DNA from: Adenanthera pavonina
Taxonomy: Eukaryota > Streptophyta > Magnoliopsida > Fabales > Fabaceae
Assembly (NCBI GenBank): GCA_026686845.1
Contig: JAIVEN010000021.1
Span: 10,000,001 to 10,064,000, forward strand
Reading direction: 5' to 3'
DNA length: 64,000 nucleotides
Shown here: positions 1 to 11,800 of the stretch, piece by piece
Numbering within the stretch: position 1 is the stretch's first letter
Layout of the letters: the number at the start of each line of letters is the position of its first letter
The notes under the pieces: generated by a model
What the model saw: the letters and a program-made list of their open reading frames with translations, nothing else
Told to the model about the DNA's origin: nothing
Databases searched by the model: none
Program-made: the position numbers and the translations under genes

Positions 1-1153
1 TTTTCCTGATGTTGACCATATTTTGTACAGCACGAGGTTTACTGTGTTTGTTACTTTGCTTTGCAGGAATTCTAAAGCAAAGGAAATTAGAAATTATAAA
101 GCAAAGGAATGAAATTGAACTATCTCTTATTTTATGTTTATTATGCAGAATGAAATTCAATGGAAAAGAAAATATAATGAAAAAAAGTAATTTTATGAAC
201 GTGAAATATTTTTTAAATCCCCAAATAAAAAAACATGTATTGTTGAGTAACAGTAAATCATTCCTTCAGAATAGGAAGGGAAAAATAATGTGGATAATAG
301 AATAGAGTATGCAAAGTCAAAATTGCAATACTTACAAGCACGATGAGACACAGTAAGTACCACCGCAAAATAATTATTACATAGGGCTTGATTTCATTTC
401 AGTTGGCAAAATTAACTTTATTTGTTTGATTTCATAAGCCTTCAGTTTTGCATTTTCAATTGGCTAGATCAACTTCATTATATGTTTTATATATGATGAG
501 CCTGAGTTATAGAAAAAAATTGCATTATGGTTTGTTTGTTTGACCTGTTAAAAGAAGGAAAGAATCCAGGAAAGACATGGAAGAGGAAGAAACAAAAAAT
601 TATATTTACTTGATACTAAAGATATGACATTAGTTAGCTTAACCATGAAGAAATCAAAGCCAGCCGCAATTCGTATTATGTTATATATATATATATATAT
701 AAAGTTTCATGCCACTTTTTTTTTCCAAGAATTTTTGTAAGTGTTGATAAATTTATATATATATTTCAACTAAAACTTATGTTTTTGTATATAATTTACA
801 ATAAATTCTATGCCTAACATTATTTATTTTTATAAATTTATTTTTATTTTATTCCAAATGATATTTGCTCATTTAAATCACCAAAACAAAAAAAAAATAA
901 TCCCCTTTTTTCCCATGTTCGCGTGATTTAACTTTTTTGTGTATTTTATGTAATTCATTTTTTTAGTTTGACTACCAACAAAATAACTAACTACAATTTT
1001 TTGAGAAAAAAATAACTATAATTGAAGAATAACAAAAGTCAAAATCAAAGCGCGTACCCAAAAAAGAAATTTATATAAAACAAACAAAAGATAGAGACTA
1101 AGAAATAAACCTGATTATATAGTGACGTCATCATAGTTGAATGAGAATGATAA
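1..1153. other. Upstream non-coding DNA of ABCA copy 1
   Basis: AT-rich DNA with no gene I can support. An (AT)n run lies at about 681-701. From roughly 690 to 1130 the sequence aligns with blocks upstream of the second ABCA gene (about 18540-19190 and again 19820-20030), sharing the stretch around the words caaaagtcaaaa and cgcgtacc. It is therefore part of the tandemly duplicated segment. The small frame at 9-305 has no recognisable product. Confidence 0.6.
681..701. repeat. (AT)n microsatellite
   Basis: About ten uninterrupted TA units in upstream non-coding DNA. Confidence 0.85.
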
Positions 1154-1852
1154 TAGTAGTAAGGTGTGGGAAAAAGGACAAATAAATATTTTTTAAATGG
1201 TATCTCTAATTTTGCTAATTCCAAAAAGAATCTAGGTTCTTAATAGGGAAAAAATAAATAAATAGAGCGGACCAAAATATTCTTCTTCTTCCCTCTCTTA
1301 CCATTGTCAGTAATGTGGCCGGAACTTTGGCCACAAGTTACGTGGCCGGAACTTTAGTGATCGATGATGTGGTCGAAACTCTAGTGACCAGAAATGTCAC
1401 TGGTGTCGATACAGTCACCACATTAAGTTTGATAAAATTAAAAATGTTGAAATAAATTATAGTGAGTTGGAAATTAGAAGTTTTTTATTTGGAAATTTTA
1501 TTCAGTACACTTGGAAATTTTTTTAAGATTGTCTTCTGAAATAAAATTGAGATGATTAAAATCAATTATAGTAAATTGAAAATTATGAGTTTTTCACTTG
1601 AAAATTTCGTTGATTCAACTTAGAAATTTTTTTCAAGATTGCCACAACCAATTGAATTTTAGTCTCCCGACATACAGGATTGTAAATCTAAACTTCGGAA
1701 GAAACTTTTATGCATGAATGTTCTATAGTATATTATTCATTTTAAAAATCATTGGTTATGATTGAGTTACTAAAAATAGTGTTGAATCTTAATATTTAAC
1801 TTGAATGGTAAGCCTTGACTCACTTTCTTCCTTTATATTTCTATAGATCCTG

Positions 1853-2860
1853 ATGGTAATGATATCAAAAGGGGAGATTTATCTTAAAATATTTCAATTT
1901 CTTACCATTTCCCGTCCTTCTTCTATTCCCAGCTTATCTTTTGTCACTGAACCTCAAGCAACCACATCAACTAATATTTTCATTGAAGAAATCCATTTTC
2001 AAAATATTAACCAAGAAATAGACGATTGGACCATTCCCTAAGTTGATTAGAACATCATTTATAAACTGGAAGGAAGATTATTCACCAAATCTAATTATAT
2101 TATCAAAACCGTTAAAGTTCCTGTTAAACCCGATAAAGAAGAATTCACTCTTTTATCTCTTGACTCTATCAAACAACATAGAAAATGCTATAAATATTTA
2201 TACATAAGATGCGTCCAAGTTGTCATCAAACCCCTAGTGAGAAGAGAATTAAAAATTTATTGTCTTCTTTGCCATAGAGATACTAGACACAATAAATTCA
2301 CCAATTCTCTCTTAGCCATAGTAGAAGCAGGCTTTCATGATAAACCAATTTATTTTAACAGTTATCCAAACAGCCATGTTCATTTAGCTTATGAACATTT
2401 TGTAGATGTTCTTAAATTAAACATAAAATTAAATGGATTTTATGCGACATCTGGATTTATCCCAATTGCCTTAATCTATAAAGTCTCTTATAAACTTATG
2501 AATTCTCTAACTTCTCGTGTTTGAATACCTCAAGAATCTGGTTACACAACCATATTCTTAATTAATCGTTCTAGAGCTCATGTCCATGTCCATATCTCAA
2601 AAATAATTAAATGGGAAGATGTTATTTTACTAGAACCATGGTTAATGGAAAGAGCTTCTCCATCTATACCAATGCCAACTCCAGATATTAGATCTATTTC
2701 CCAAAGTTCAAATGGATTTGTTGCAATAGCCTTTGAAAGAAGTCGAAGGTCCTTTAGTGGAACTTCTAGGGCTGATACTCGAACAGTCATATCAAACGAT
2801 GACTACAGAATAATAGCCTCAGAATTACCAAGGCATTCTATCTCTTCAATCCCTTAAACC
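1853..2860 (+). pseudogene. Pararetroviral (Caulimoviridae) movement protein, broken
   Basis: The translation in one continuing frame resembles the movement protein (30K superfamily) of endogenous plant pararetroviruses, a protein that lets virus pass through plasmodesmata. The best segment is 2160-2520, with the serine-isoleucine-lysine-rich lead-in, the LCHRDTRHNKF block, a YFNSYPN block and a conserved hydrophobic tail (GFIPIALIYKVSYK). The frame is closed by stops at about 2039-2050 and at 2522-2524, then stays readable to about 2857. It is not functional as it stands. It sits between the inverted arms of the surrounding element. Family assignment is from remembered motif pattern; genus (Petuvirus- or Florendovirus-like) is not resolved. 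Confidence 0.65.
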
Positions 2861-3290
2861 ATCCTGCGGAGTGTTCCTCCATCCAGTGTCCAATCTACTA
2901 GTCACCTTCAAGGGTTAGATACTTCTTGAAACATTCTTAGACCAACTTATCAAAGAGATGAGGAAGAATAGAGATCTATGCCATCTCTAACTTACACTTC
3001 TTTGTATGAACCTTTGGAAGAGGTAAATAATAGTTCAACCGAATTTTAAATAAATAAACTTCTCTTACAAAGGGATTTTTATACAGAGAAAAAATAAACT
3101 TGTCAGAAATTGGTTTTTTGAGAATTTCAAAGGAAAAAGAAGAAAACAAATTCAAGAAAAATTTTACAAGTTCTTTGAAATGGTCCAAATGAATATTTCA
3201 TTTTTTAAATGGTTTGAAGCTTACGCTTTGAAAAATCCTTTGGAATATCCATTTCCGAACATGATCAAATACACTGGCTACAATTAATTT
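2861..3290 (+). pseudogene. Downstream part of the pararetroviral frame
   Basis: After the movement-protein-like part, several frames contain conserved-looking pieces. Between about 3070 and 3290 the translation has an aromatic and lysine-rich stretch (motifs NWFFENFKGK, FFKWFEAYA, EYPFPNM) of the type that follows the movement domain in pararetroviral polyproteins. Frameshifts and stops break it. No coat-protein zinc knuckle, protease or reverse transcriptase follows, so only the front end of the viral gene set was captured or survived. Confidence 0.45.
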
Positions 3291-3384
3291 GATCCAACGG
3301 TTTAGGTGAAATCTGATCTTTAACATCCAAACCAAATCCACTTCCCAATAAACAAAATAAAAGGGTGAATTTTAGTTGATTGCT

Positions 3385-4090
3385 TTCTGAAAAATTTCCA
3401 AGTTGGATCAACAAAATTTCCAAGTGAAAACTCATAATTTCCAACTCATTATAATTAATTTCAATACTCTCAAATTTATTTTAGAATGCATTCTTAAAAA
3501 AATTTCCTAATTGATTTCAACACTCTCAATTTTATTTTATAAAGTAATGTTAAAAAAATTTTCAAGTTGAATCAACAAAATTTTTAAATAAAAAACTCAT
3601 AATTTCCTGTTTACTGTAATTGATTTCAATACTCTCAATTTTATTTCATAAAACAATATTGAAAAAAATTTTCAAGTTGAATCAATGAAATTTCCAAGTA
3701 GGAAACTCATAATTTCCAATTCACTATAATTGATTTCAACACTTTAAATTTTATTTCAGAAGGTAGTCTTGAAAAAAAATTCCAAGTTAGATTAATGAAA
3801 TTTCCAAATGAGAAACTCATAATTTCCAATTCACTATACTTGATTTCAACACTTTTAATTTTGTTTTAGAAGGCAATCTTGAAAAAAAATTTTAAGTTGA
3901 ATCAATGAAATTTTCAAGTGAGAAACTCATAATTTTCAATTTACTATAACTGATTTCAACACTCTTAATTTTATTTTAGAAGGCAATCTTGAAAAAAATT
4001 TTTAAATGAGATCAATGAAATTTCCAAATGAAAAATTCATAATTTCCAACTTATTATAACTTATTTCAATACTTTTAATTTTATTAAACT
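3385..4090. repeat. Tandem array of ~110-bp units in the right arm
   Basis: Six to seven diverged units begin near 3391, 3500 (partial), 3557, 3669, 3780, 3889 and 4000. Each has the order ttccaagttgaatcaa, aactcataatttcc, attgatttcaaca, ttttattt, aggcaatcttg. The left arm holds only about two inverted units (about 1430-1650), so the arms are unequal. Confidence 0.8.
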
Positions 4091-4342
4091 TAATGTCAAT
4101 GCCTCTACCGGTGCTCGCGACATTTTGGTCAACAGACCTCCGACCACATCACCGGTCACCAAAGCTCCGGCCACGTTGCTGGCAATAGTGAGGGAGGGAG
4201 AGAGAAGGGTATTTTGGTCCACTCTATTTATTTTTTTACCCTATCCCTACCTAGGTCCTTTTTGGAGATTAACAAAATTAGAGATCCCATTTTAAAAATA
4301 TTTGTCTTAAAGGGTCCTTATTTGTCTTTGTCCCTAGTAGTA

Positions 4343-6727
4343 TTGTCCTTGTACTTGAAAATGCATATACGTTATTGATGCTACTATTGTTAACTTGATG
4401 AGTTAACTCAGTAAACAACACCGAGTTAACATATTTTCCAAATATATACAAATATTAAATTAAATTAATTAGCCAAATGTAAGTTGACTGTGATAAATTA
4501 ATTCATTGCGTCTATTAAGTGAGGTCATCAGTAAGTAAGCCGCTTAATAAGCCCATTATCAAGCTATATGGGAGTAGATTTTGAAGCCATGTCAGCTATA
4601 TATTTTAATTACTCAGATAGAATATAAGTACATTTTTAGCCCTTTAAGTTTAGACTAGGTTTTCATGTTACCTGGTTTTTACTTTTGGAATGAGATAATT
4701 TTTGTTACTTGTTTACTTTGTTTTCGTGGACTTTGCTTTATGGTTGATGAATGATATCCTTTCTTGCAAAAAACAGTATAATGAATACATGATAATGAAA
4801 AACAAACATAGCAAAGTAAAATAACTTAGATCTTAGTATCGCATTAACCTAGATACACTTGAATCTTTGGAATTGAAACAAAGATTACAATACCAAATAA
4901 ATAATAAGTAATTACTAAAGCGAAGAGTTACAAAGTGGTGGAGGCTGAAGATCACTGGAGTGAGATAAATTAATAGCGTGGTACTGAATAAAAAAATGTT
5001 TGTGTTTGAAGTTGATGACATGGTGATAGCTTCATTTCTTGAAGTGTAGCACTCCATACTCATAAAGCTCCCACATTCCCTATAACATTATGCACAAACT
5101 CTATAGTCCCCTAGATTCTTGCTTGTAGGCAAGGTGGGAAAGACTCAAGTGAAATGGTACATTCTAGGGTTGCTTAAATCAAGTTAGAGACCCAGCATGT
5201 GTACTGGGCTGAGCTTAGTATGCAAATTTTGGTCCAAACATAAGCATAATTAGCTAAAAAGTTAGTCAAAATTTGATGGAAACATGGAAGGGATTTATCG
5301 AATCGGCAAAAAATTGGTTGATTCACTTCTTTTTAAATAAAAAAATTAAAACTTTAAATACTCATATTTTGATAATCATTCACTGGTTTTAAGCATATCA
5401 AAATACATTTTTATTAAAAATATTATTGATATATAAAATTGAAAATATATATGCTTAATTATTACTGTTTTATAATTACCATTCAACGACGATCAAACTA
5501 ATAAAATACAAATTTGTATTTTCATTGGTTGGATAACTGATTTCAATTTTTTGCACCAAAAAAAACTTCAAAGTTGCATGGTAAAAGTAATTTTTTATTC
5601 CTTAATTTTATATTAGATTTCACTTTAATTATTAAATTTTATTTAATTTCTTTTTAATCCTTTAATTTTTAATTTACAATTAAAAGTTATCACTATTATT
5701 GTTAATTATATTAACAAAAAATACTAACAAAACATTCTTTACAACCAAATCATTAATATTATTATATATTTATTAATATTATATTTAAAAAATTTTAAAT
5801 TAAATTAAAAATTGAAAAATAAACAATTACAAACAACAAAGTTCTAAAGGAATTCCAAACAGAAAAATACTTACATGCTTTTGTTTAGGTACTTTTCGTA
5901 ATGTTTTCTAATTAAAAGTTAACATGTGAATTTTTTTAATGCATATTAAATTTAGTTATTAATTATATATTAAAAGTATTAACTTCTTAAACTTAAAAAA
6001 ATTTAAAAGATCTACATATTAAATTTTAATTAAAAAATAATATAAAAAACATATAAAAAAAAGTATATAAGTTTAGTCCTTAAAAACAACAATTCAAGGA
6101 AAGGTTTTCTAGGGGGCATTCATTCAAATGATTTTTGTAAGTGCTTACTTCCTTAATAAAAGCAAAATTAAAATATGATGTTTTATTTAAAAAATTTGAC
6201 TTTTTCTCTCTTCTTTAATTTTATATTGCACGTTCGAAGGAAATATTGTTTCAAAATCTTATTTTCTATGAGCTAAAGACATGAAGTGACCTCCAGTATT
6301 TCCATGAAATTTCATCCAAACAGCTTTGACTTAAATTTTTTTTGGCTAATATATACCTCGATTTGATATTCGTTTTTAATTTAAAGAATATTCTTAACTG
6401 AGCACATGGTATTTATCAAAAACAAAAAACTGAGCACATGGTATTACTATTATTAATAAATTGTTATATAACAAGTATCAAATTGAATCGATTTTAGATC
6501 ATAATTGTCTATTTTTTAAAATATGTGTAATAATAATTATGATATTCAAATTTTTTAGCTCATAAAAGCGTGTGTCTCAAATCAGGCTATTGATCAATTA
6601 AGTTATTAAAATCCAATTCACCTAAACTTATATGAAACAGAAAAATAATGCTAAAATTTCAATAATATCACTATTTAAAAAAACAAGTGCTCATGATAGT
6701 TTTTTAATGATGATTTTTAAAAAACAT
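4343..6727. other. AT-rich non-coding DNA between insertions
   Basis: No gene supported. The part 4440-4610 aligns with 19200-19355 and with 20040-20215, including the words gccgcttaataagcc and tgggagtagattttgaagcca. The part at about 6150-6330 aligns with 21880-22040 (gacatgaagtg, atttccatgaaatttcat). These are upstream sequences shared by the two ABCA copies. The rest is low-complexity A/T sequence. Confidence 0.6.
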
Positions 6728-7509
6728 CACTAAAAGAAGCTATTGTAACATTTTTCATCATAACAATAGCCTTGCTAGCGGTTCACGTCTCAACCATCGG
6801 CAATGTTGGTGGATTATGAACCACTAGCACTATTGGCGATTCCAAAAATCATCGGCAAGTCTCAATAATGCTGACAGCTAGGTTGCCTATAAAAGGCAAT
6901 CCACTCTCCTCAATTTTCATATTTGGTGTTGTATTTCTCAAACTTTGTCAAATTCAATGTAGAAGTACTTTTGTGATATTTTGTGTTAGTATAAATAATT
7001 TAGGTTCTTTAAAATTTTATTATATTATCTATTTAAGTTTTGTTATTTAATAACCATTAGCATTTTTTATGGTTTTTAACCACTACTTGCACATAAAAAT
7101 CATCACTATTGCTGGTGGTTAACATCTCAACCATTGGAAATGTTGGTGGACTACGAACCGTTGGCACTAATGGCGGTTCAGACACTGTCAGCAATTCTCA
7201 AAACCACCGGCAATGCTGACAATTGCTTTGTCCATGAAAGGCAACACACACTAGTCCATTTTCATATTTGCTATCACACTACTGAAAGTTTGCCAAATTC
7301 CGTTTAGAATTACTTTTGTGTCGTTTCATGTTAGTGTAAATAATTTAGATTATTTTAAATTTTATATTATTTATTTAGTTTTTGTTATATAATAAACATT
7401 AGCATTTTTTTTATGGTTTTTAACTGCTATTGGCACAAAAAACTGTCACCATTACCAACGATTTTCTAAAATTGTCACAAAACTAATCGTCAAGAAATAC
7501 TTTATAGTG
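6728..7509. mobile_element. CACTA-like non-autonomous remnant with a duplicated interior
   Basis: The right end read on the minus strand begins CACTATAAAG and the left end begins CACTAAAAGA, like the termini of CACTA (En/Spm) transposons. Between them lie two direct copies of a unit of about 340 bp (about 6782-7118 and 7119-7465), each with a caacc..ggaaatgttggtgg start, a shared gtgttagt(a/g)taaataatttag block and a gcattttttatggttttta end. No 3-bp target duplication is visible and there is no transposase, so the family call is tentative. Confidence 0.45.
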
Positions 7510-8177
7510 TTAGAATTGTCATGAAAGCAAAAAAAAAACACACATCAATTTTTTTAATGTATAAACATACAAATAAGATTCCTCCCACAAGCATTAATTA
7601 ATCTTAGTTTAATTTTTTTTATCCAAGTAAATTTACGGGACTCAACAAAATGATTTAATACGTGGTTGCAGTTTAAAATTTTTGCCTTCTAATTTTTATA
7701 CCCATACAAACTCACTTCTCACTTAGTTGAATTTTTTTAATGTTGACTAATTGTTATAAATCTTAAAATTTTTGCTCCAATTTGTTTAATTTAAAAACTC
7801 TTTATAGTTCATCATTTTTTTTTATAAATCAATATATCAATGTTATTCATAATGCTATTTTTCACAATGCTATTCATTACCATATAAGGAAAAATGTTTT
7901 TTTTTATGAAGTAAGGAAAAATGTTATTATTAGCATTGAGATGTGTTGACAACTTTTTGCTAGAATTGCGCAAATAGAGCAAATACAGTGATAAATAGAA
8001 ACAGAATCCCTTGATCAAGGGACTTTCTTTGCAACGTTGATAATCGATAAGAAGTTTAACCATATTGTCAATAAAAATATAATACCATCTTCAAATTAAG
8101 TAACTTATGTATCTTTTCATTAATTCATATAAACACTGATTATGATATGTTGATATAAATGAATATAATTAATATAA
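7510..8177. other. Non-coding DNA
   Basis: AT-rich sequence without a supportable gene, RNA gene or structured repeat. The minus-strand frame at 7812-8063 is low complexity and has no relatives I recognise. Confidence 0.5.
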
Positions 8178-8430
8178 TACTCTTTCTGATTCTATATATA
8201 GGATATTTTGTATATAAGACTTTTTATAATATATGACGTAGTATTTATTATACATTTAAAAAAAAGTCTTAATTTAATATATTTAAAGAAAAAAAAATAA
8301 ATAAATAAAGATAATTTTAAAAAATATTAAATTTTTTTAAAAAATTGAGATAGTTAATTAGTTTTAATTTTTTTTTTAATTTACGTGATTTAATTAAAAT
8401 TACTTTATATTAAGAATAAGAAGGAGGATT
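8178..8430. mobile_element. Stowaway-like MITE, weak ends
   Basis: The left end TACTCTTTCTGATTC and the reverse complement of the right end (TCCTCCTTCTTATTC) are imperfect inverted repeats of the CTCCCTC type seen in other copies in this window. Length and AT content fit a mariner-derived MITE. Confidence 0.4.
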
Positions 8431-8485
8431 GCATCACCTTTTATGCATGTCAATTCCAAACGTTGTATTGCCAAAAAAAAAAAAG

Positions 8486-8740
8486 AAGATCGAACGTTAC
8501 CATTTTAACGCGACGAGACGCGTCCTTAAAAACAGTGGAAGGGCCCGATGATTTGTTCTTTCCACGTAATTAATTAATGCGAGCTTTGAATTCGATGAAT
8601 TTAATGTATTTGATTTTAAAAAATTTTAATATAAAAGAGGTAGCAAGTGGAGGCAGAGGAACAAGATTGTCTATGGGGCAGCGTTACAGTTACAGTGCTT
8701 GACACTTGGCGGGAACTTGCGAAAGGTTTAACGGTCATCA
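8486..8740 (+). promoter_or_regulatory. Proximal promoter and 5' UTR of ABCA copy 1
   Basis: This stretch aligns with the DNA just upstream of copy 2 (22580-22900). Shared elements are an ACGCGTCC word at 8518 (a CGCG core of the kind bound by plant CAMTA factors, inferred), a following aaacagtggaagggcc-type block, and a tagctttgaattcgat(g/a)aattta block. A TATAAAA box is at 8630-8636, about 105 bp before the ATG. Conservation between paralogues may reflect recent duplication alone. Confidence 0.45.
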
Positions 8741-8819
8741 ATGGCGGATTCGTCCCACGGCTCTGCCAGCTTCTGGACTCAGGCCAACGCTCTCCTTCGA
8801 AAAAATTTGAGTTTCCAGG

Positions 8820-8855
<36 letters not shown>

Positions 8856-11800
8856 GGATTGTAAAAGCGTGTAATCCCCAATCGGCATATTTAGTAAACC
8901 CAAATTCTCTTCAAGTTTTGTATGATTTTTTAAGCTGCCTTGCTGATGAGTATTTCAATTTTACGTGTTTTAAACAGATACCTCTCATTCTTAATTTTAT
9001 CTTCTGTGGGTTTTATCTGATAGTAGGCATATCTTTGTTTGCAGAAACGAAATGTAAAGACCAATATTCGGCTCATCTTATTCCCATTCATCATCTGTTT
9101 GCTGCTTTTTATTATCCAAAGGGTAATTGATAACATATTGGATAAGCCGAAATATAAGTGTGGTTGCGTTTGTACTGAGAAAGATGGCAATAGGTGTCTG
9201 GAGAAAGCCTGTGGGATTCAGTATTCAGATACAGATCAAGTTGGAACTTGTGCAATTACTAATCCTCCAGAATGGCCTCCATTGTTACAACTGCCTGCTC
9301 CCCAATATCGAGCCGTAGAAACTGATATTATTCCAGTTTCAGATTTGCCAAACGATTCTTGCAGGAGGGCAGGCTCATGCCCTGTAACTTTTCTCTTCAC
9401 GGGCAATAATCAGTCTTTTGGGGAAGGTAAATATCATATACGTGTCTTTCAATATTTGAACTGGTGCTTTTATTTCATTATAATATTGGATTTCATTTCC
9501 TGACTCGGTTGAATCATGGATTTCACTGCCTTAGATGTCTTAACCACATCTTTCCATTTTTTACAGCTTTGTTTGGAAATATATTTGAAAGTCCCTTGAG
9601 TGTGAATTACTCTGATATTGTGGGTAGTGCGGCAAGAAATGTCATGGTGAGTTACTATATTTATTTATTTAGAATTAGAATTTTCTCCTGGGACTTAATA
9701 TATATATATATATATAAATTTTTCTTTCATAATCTCTCTCTGGACATATTATCTTGCTCATTTGTTCATAATTATTGTATGATCACTGTTGCTGATGCAA
9801 CCATCGAAATGATCCAGGGATCAGAATCAATGCCACAATACAACTTTTTCCTTGAACCTGCTTTCATTTCGGGTCTTCCCATTTATTATCTGCAAACTCA
9901 GTGTACACAGAACTCTACATTCTCTGTTGCAATCCAGATATCAACCACCACCATCCACCAAGGTATGAAGTACTACTTGCATTCAGAATTTATCAATAAA
10001 AATGTGATTACCGAGACTCATGATTATGCAAGGCTGCACACATACATGGGTAAAACTATGATAATTTCCTTAATGTATAGTTCATATGTATTTACCAGGA
10101 ATCCAATACATTATTCTTAAATTTTTATCAACTGACAAGCACACATTGCATTTTAATGAAACAATTCTCAAGGCTTGGATCTGGTGTCTAAAATTTTTGT
10201 TCCTAATTTTCCTTGGATATAGAGGTCAAATGTGCTCAACAGTTGCATTTATGGCGTCATAATTCATCTGAAGTGAACAATGAGTTATTTAAAGGTTATC
10301 GAAAAGGGAACCCTGAGAGACAGAGCAATGAGATAGTAACAGGTAGCTAATCATTATCGTTCAATTTTAAATGTAGTGATAGGAGAAAGCCAATACTTAT
10401 TTTTATGTTCTTTTGACAGCCTATGATTTTCTAAACTCAAGTGAGGATAGCTTTAATGTCATCACATGGTACAACTCAACCTATAAGAATGACACCGCTT
10501 ATAATTCAATTGCATTTGTGCGAGTTCCACGTTCAATAAACTTGGTATGAAATTCTTTTACTTGCTTCTTCCTCTTGTTATTATTCTGCCTCGTGATAAA
10601 ACACCGTAAAACAGCACCTCTTAGCATATAAAATATTCATATTAATGAAATAACAATTTATAAGTTAATACACAAATTTGAGTCATTAGAGGTGGAATAA
10701 TTTTGAGCTGAGCATATATATATACTTTAAGGAACTTTTTGAAATCATTACTATTTATCAATATCTATTCTGAGTGGAAGAAGGAACTAGGAAGTTGTGA
10801 TACTGACCGACATCTAACATAAATATACTTGCAGGTATCAAATGCCTACCTTCAGTTTCTGCAGGGTCCAGGTACTGAGATGTTATTTGAGTTTGTAAAG
10901 GAAATGCCAAAACCTGAGACCCCAATTAGATTTGACTTTGTTTCTCTTCTGGGTGGCCTCTTCTTTACTTGGGTCATCCTGCAACTTTTCCCTGTAAGTA
11001 CATCAAACTGCAGAAAGGGTTTTTGATGGCTAATTAATTGATCTATGTCATCCATGTCTATTTCTCAGTTTTCAGTTTCCTTAAGATCCAGGATCAAGAA
11101 ACAACCTTATGAGAAACGTCTTTAATTTTTAGTTTTTTTAATATAGTCCTGAGATTCTTTCTTTGCCCTATATCTTCTTTACCTGTGAGTAACCATATAA
11201 TTACTCATTTTTTATTTTCATTACGGGCATGTAATCATGTTGATAGATACTCATTTTGGATCAGGTTTCCTGCATGCATGAAAAAACATGTATTCAGAGT
11301 CGGGCACAATAATTACATTTAACATCTGATGTTGATATGATGCCAGGCACTCATTCTTGTATACTTAACTGTTTGAGGTGTATGTGTTCCATTTCGTTGA
11401 TATAGGTATTTTTGACGTCACTGGTATATGAAAAGGAACAGAAACTCAGAATCATGATGAAAATGCACGGTCTTGGTGATGGGCCATATTGGATGATATC
11501 CTATGGTTATTTTCTTTCCCTTTCAGTGTTCTACATGCTATGCTTTGTGATATTTGGCTCAGTCATAGGTAAGAATACAAGCCTGTGAACTATTTTCGAC
11601 TTTTGGTTTTTTGGATTCACTTTAATTCAGCTAACTTGATTTACAGGGTTAAAATTCTTTACATTGAATGACTACGGCATCCAATTCGTATTTTATTTCA
11701 TCTATATAAACTTGCAAATTTCACTGGCTTTTCTTGTGGCTTCCATGTTTTCAAATGTTAAGACGGCTACAGGTTTGACAATTAATACTCTCGTGGTGTT

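Larger units (their letters stand above)
1154..4342. mobile_element. Foldback-like element with long inverted arms, pararetroviral cargo
   Basis: The left arm (1162 to about 1650) and the right arm (about 3385-4334) are inverted copies of each other. Both contain, from outside in, a ggacaaataa-type end, a ctaattttg/ctaggt block, an aaataaatagag(c/t)ggaccaaaat block, a pyrimidine tract, a gtggccgga block, and AT-rich units of about 110 bp. TAGTAGTA stands just outside both ends (1154-1161 and 4335-4342), a likely 8-bp target duplication, though its trinucleotide nature makes the exact border soft. The interior holds a decayed pararetroviral movement-protein gene. Long arms with internal tandem units resemble foldback elements; a Mutator-like element with degenerate ends is an alternative. 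No transposase is visible. Confidence 0.7.

Noticed and set aside
9..305. 98-aa frame at the left edge
   Set aside because: No recognisable domain, low complexity, and not shared with copy 2 upstream DNA.
1853..2860. Intact integrated virus
   Set aside because: Only the movement-protein region and a little downstream sequence are present, with stops; no reverse transcriptase or coat-protein knuckle in the element.
9464..10120. 218-aa frame on +
   Set aside because: It is exons 3 and 4 of ABCA copy 1 read through intron 3; not a separate gene.
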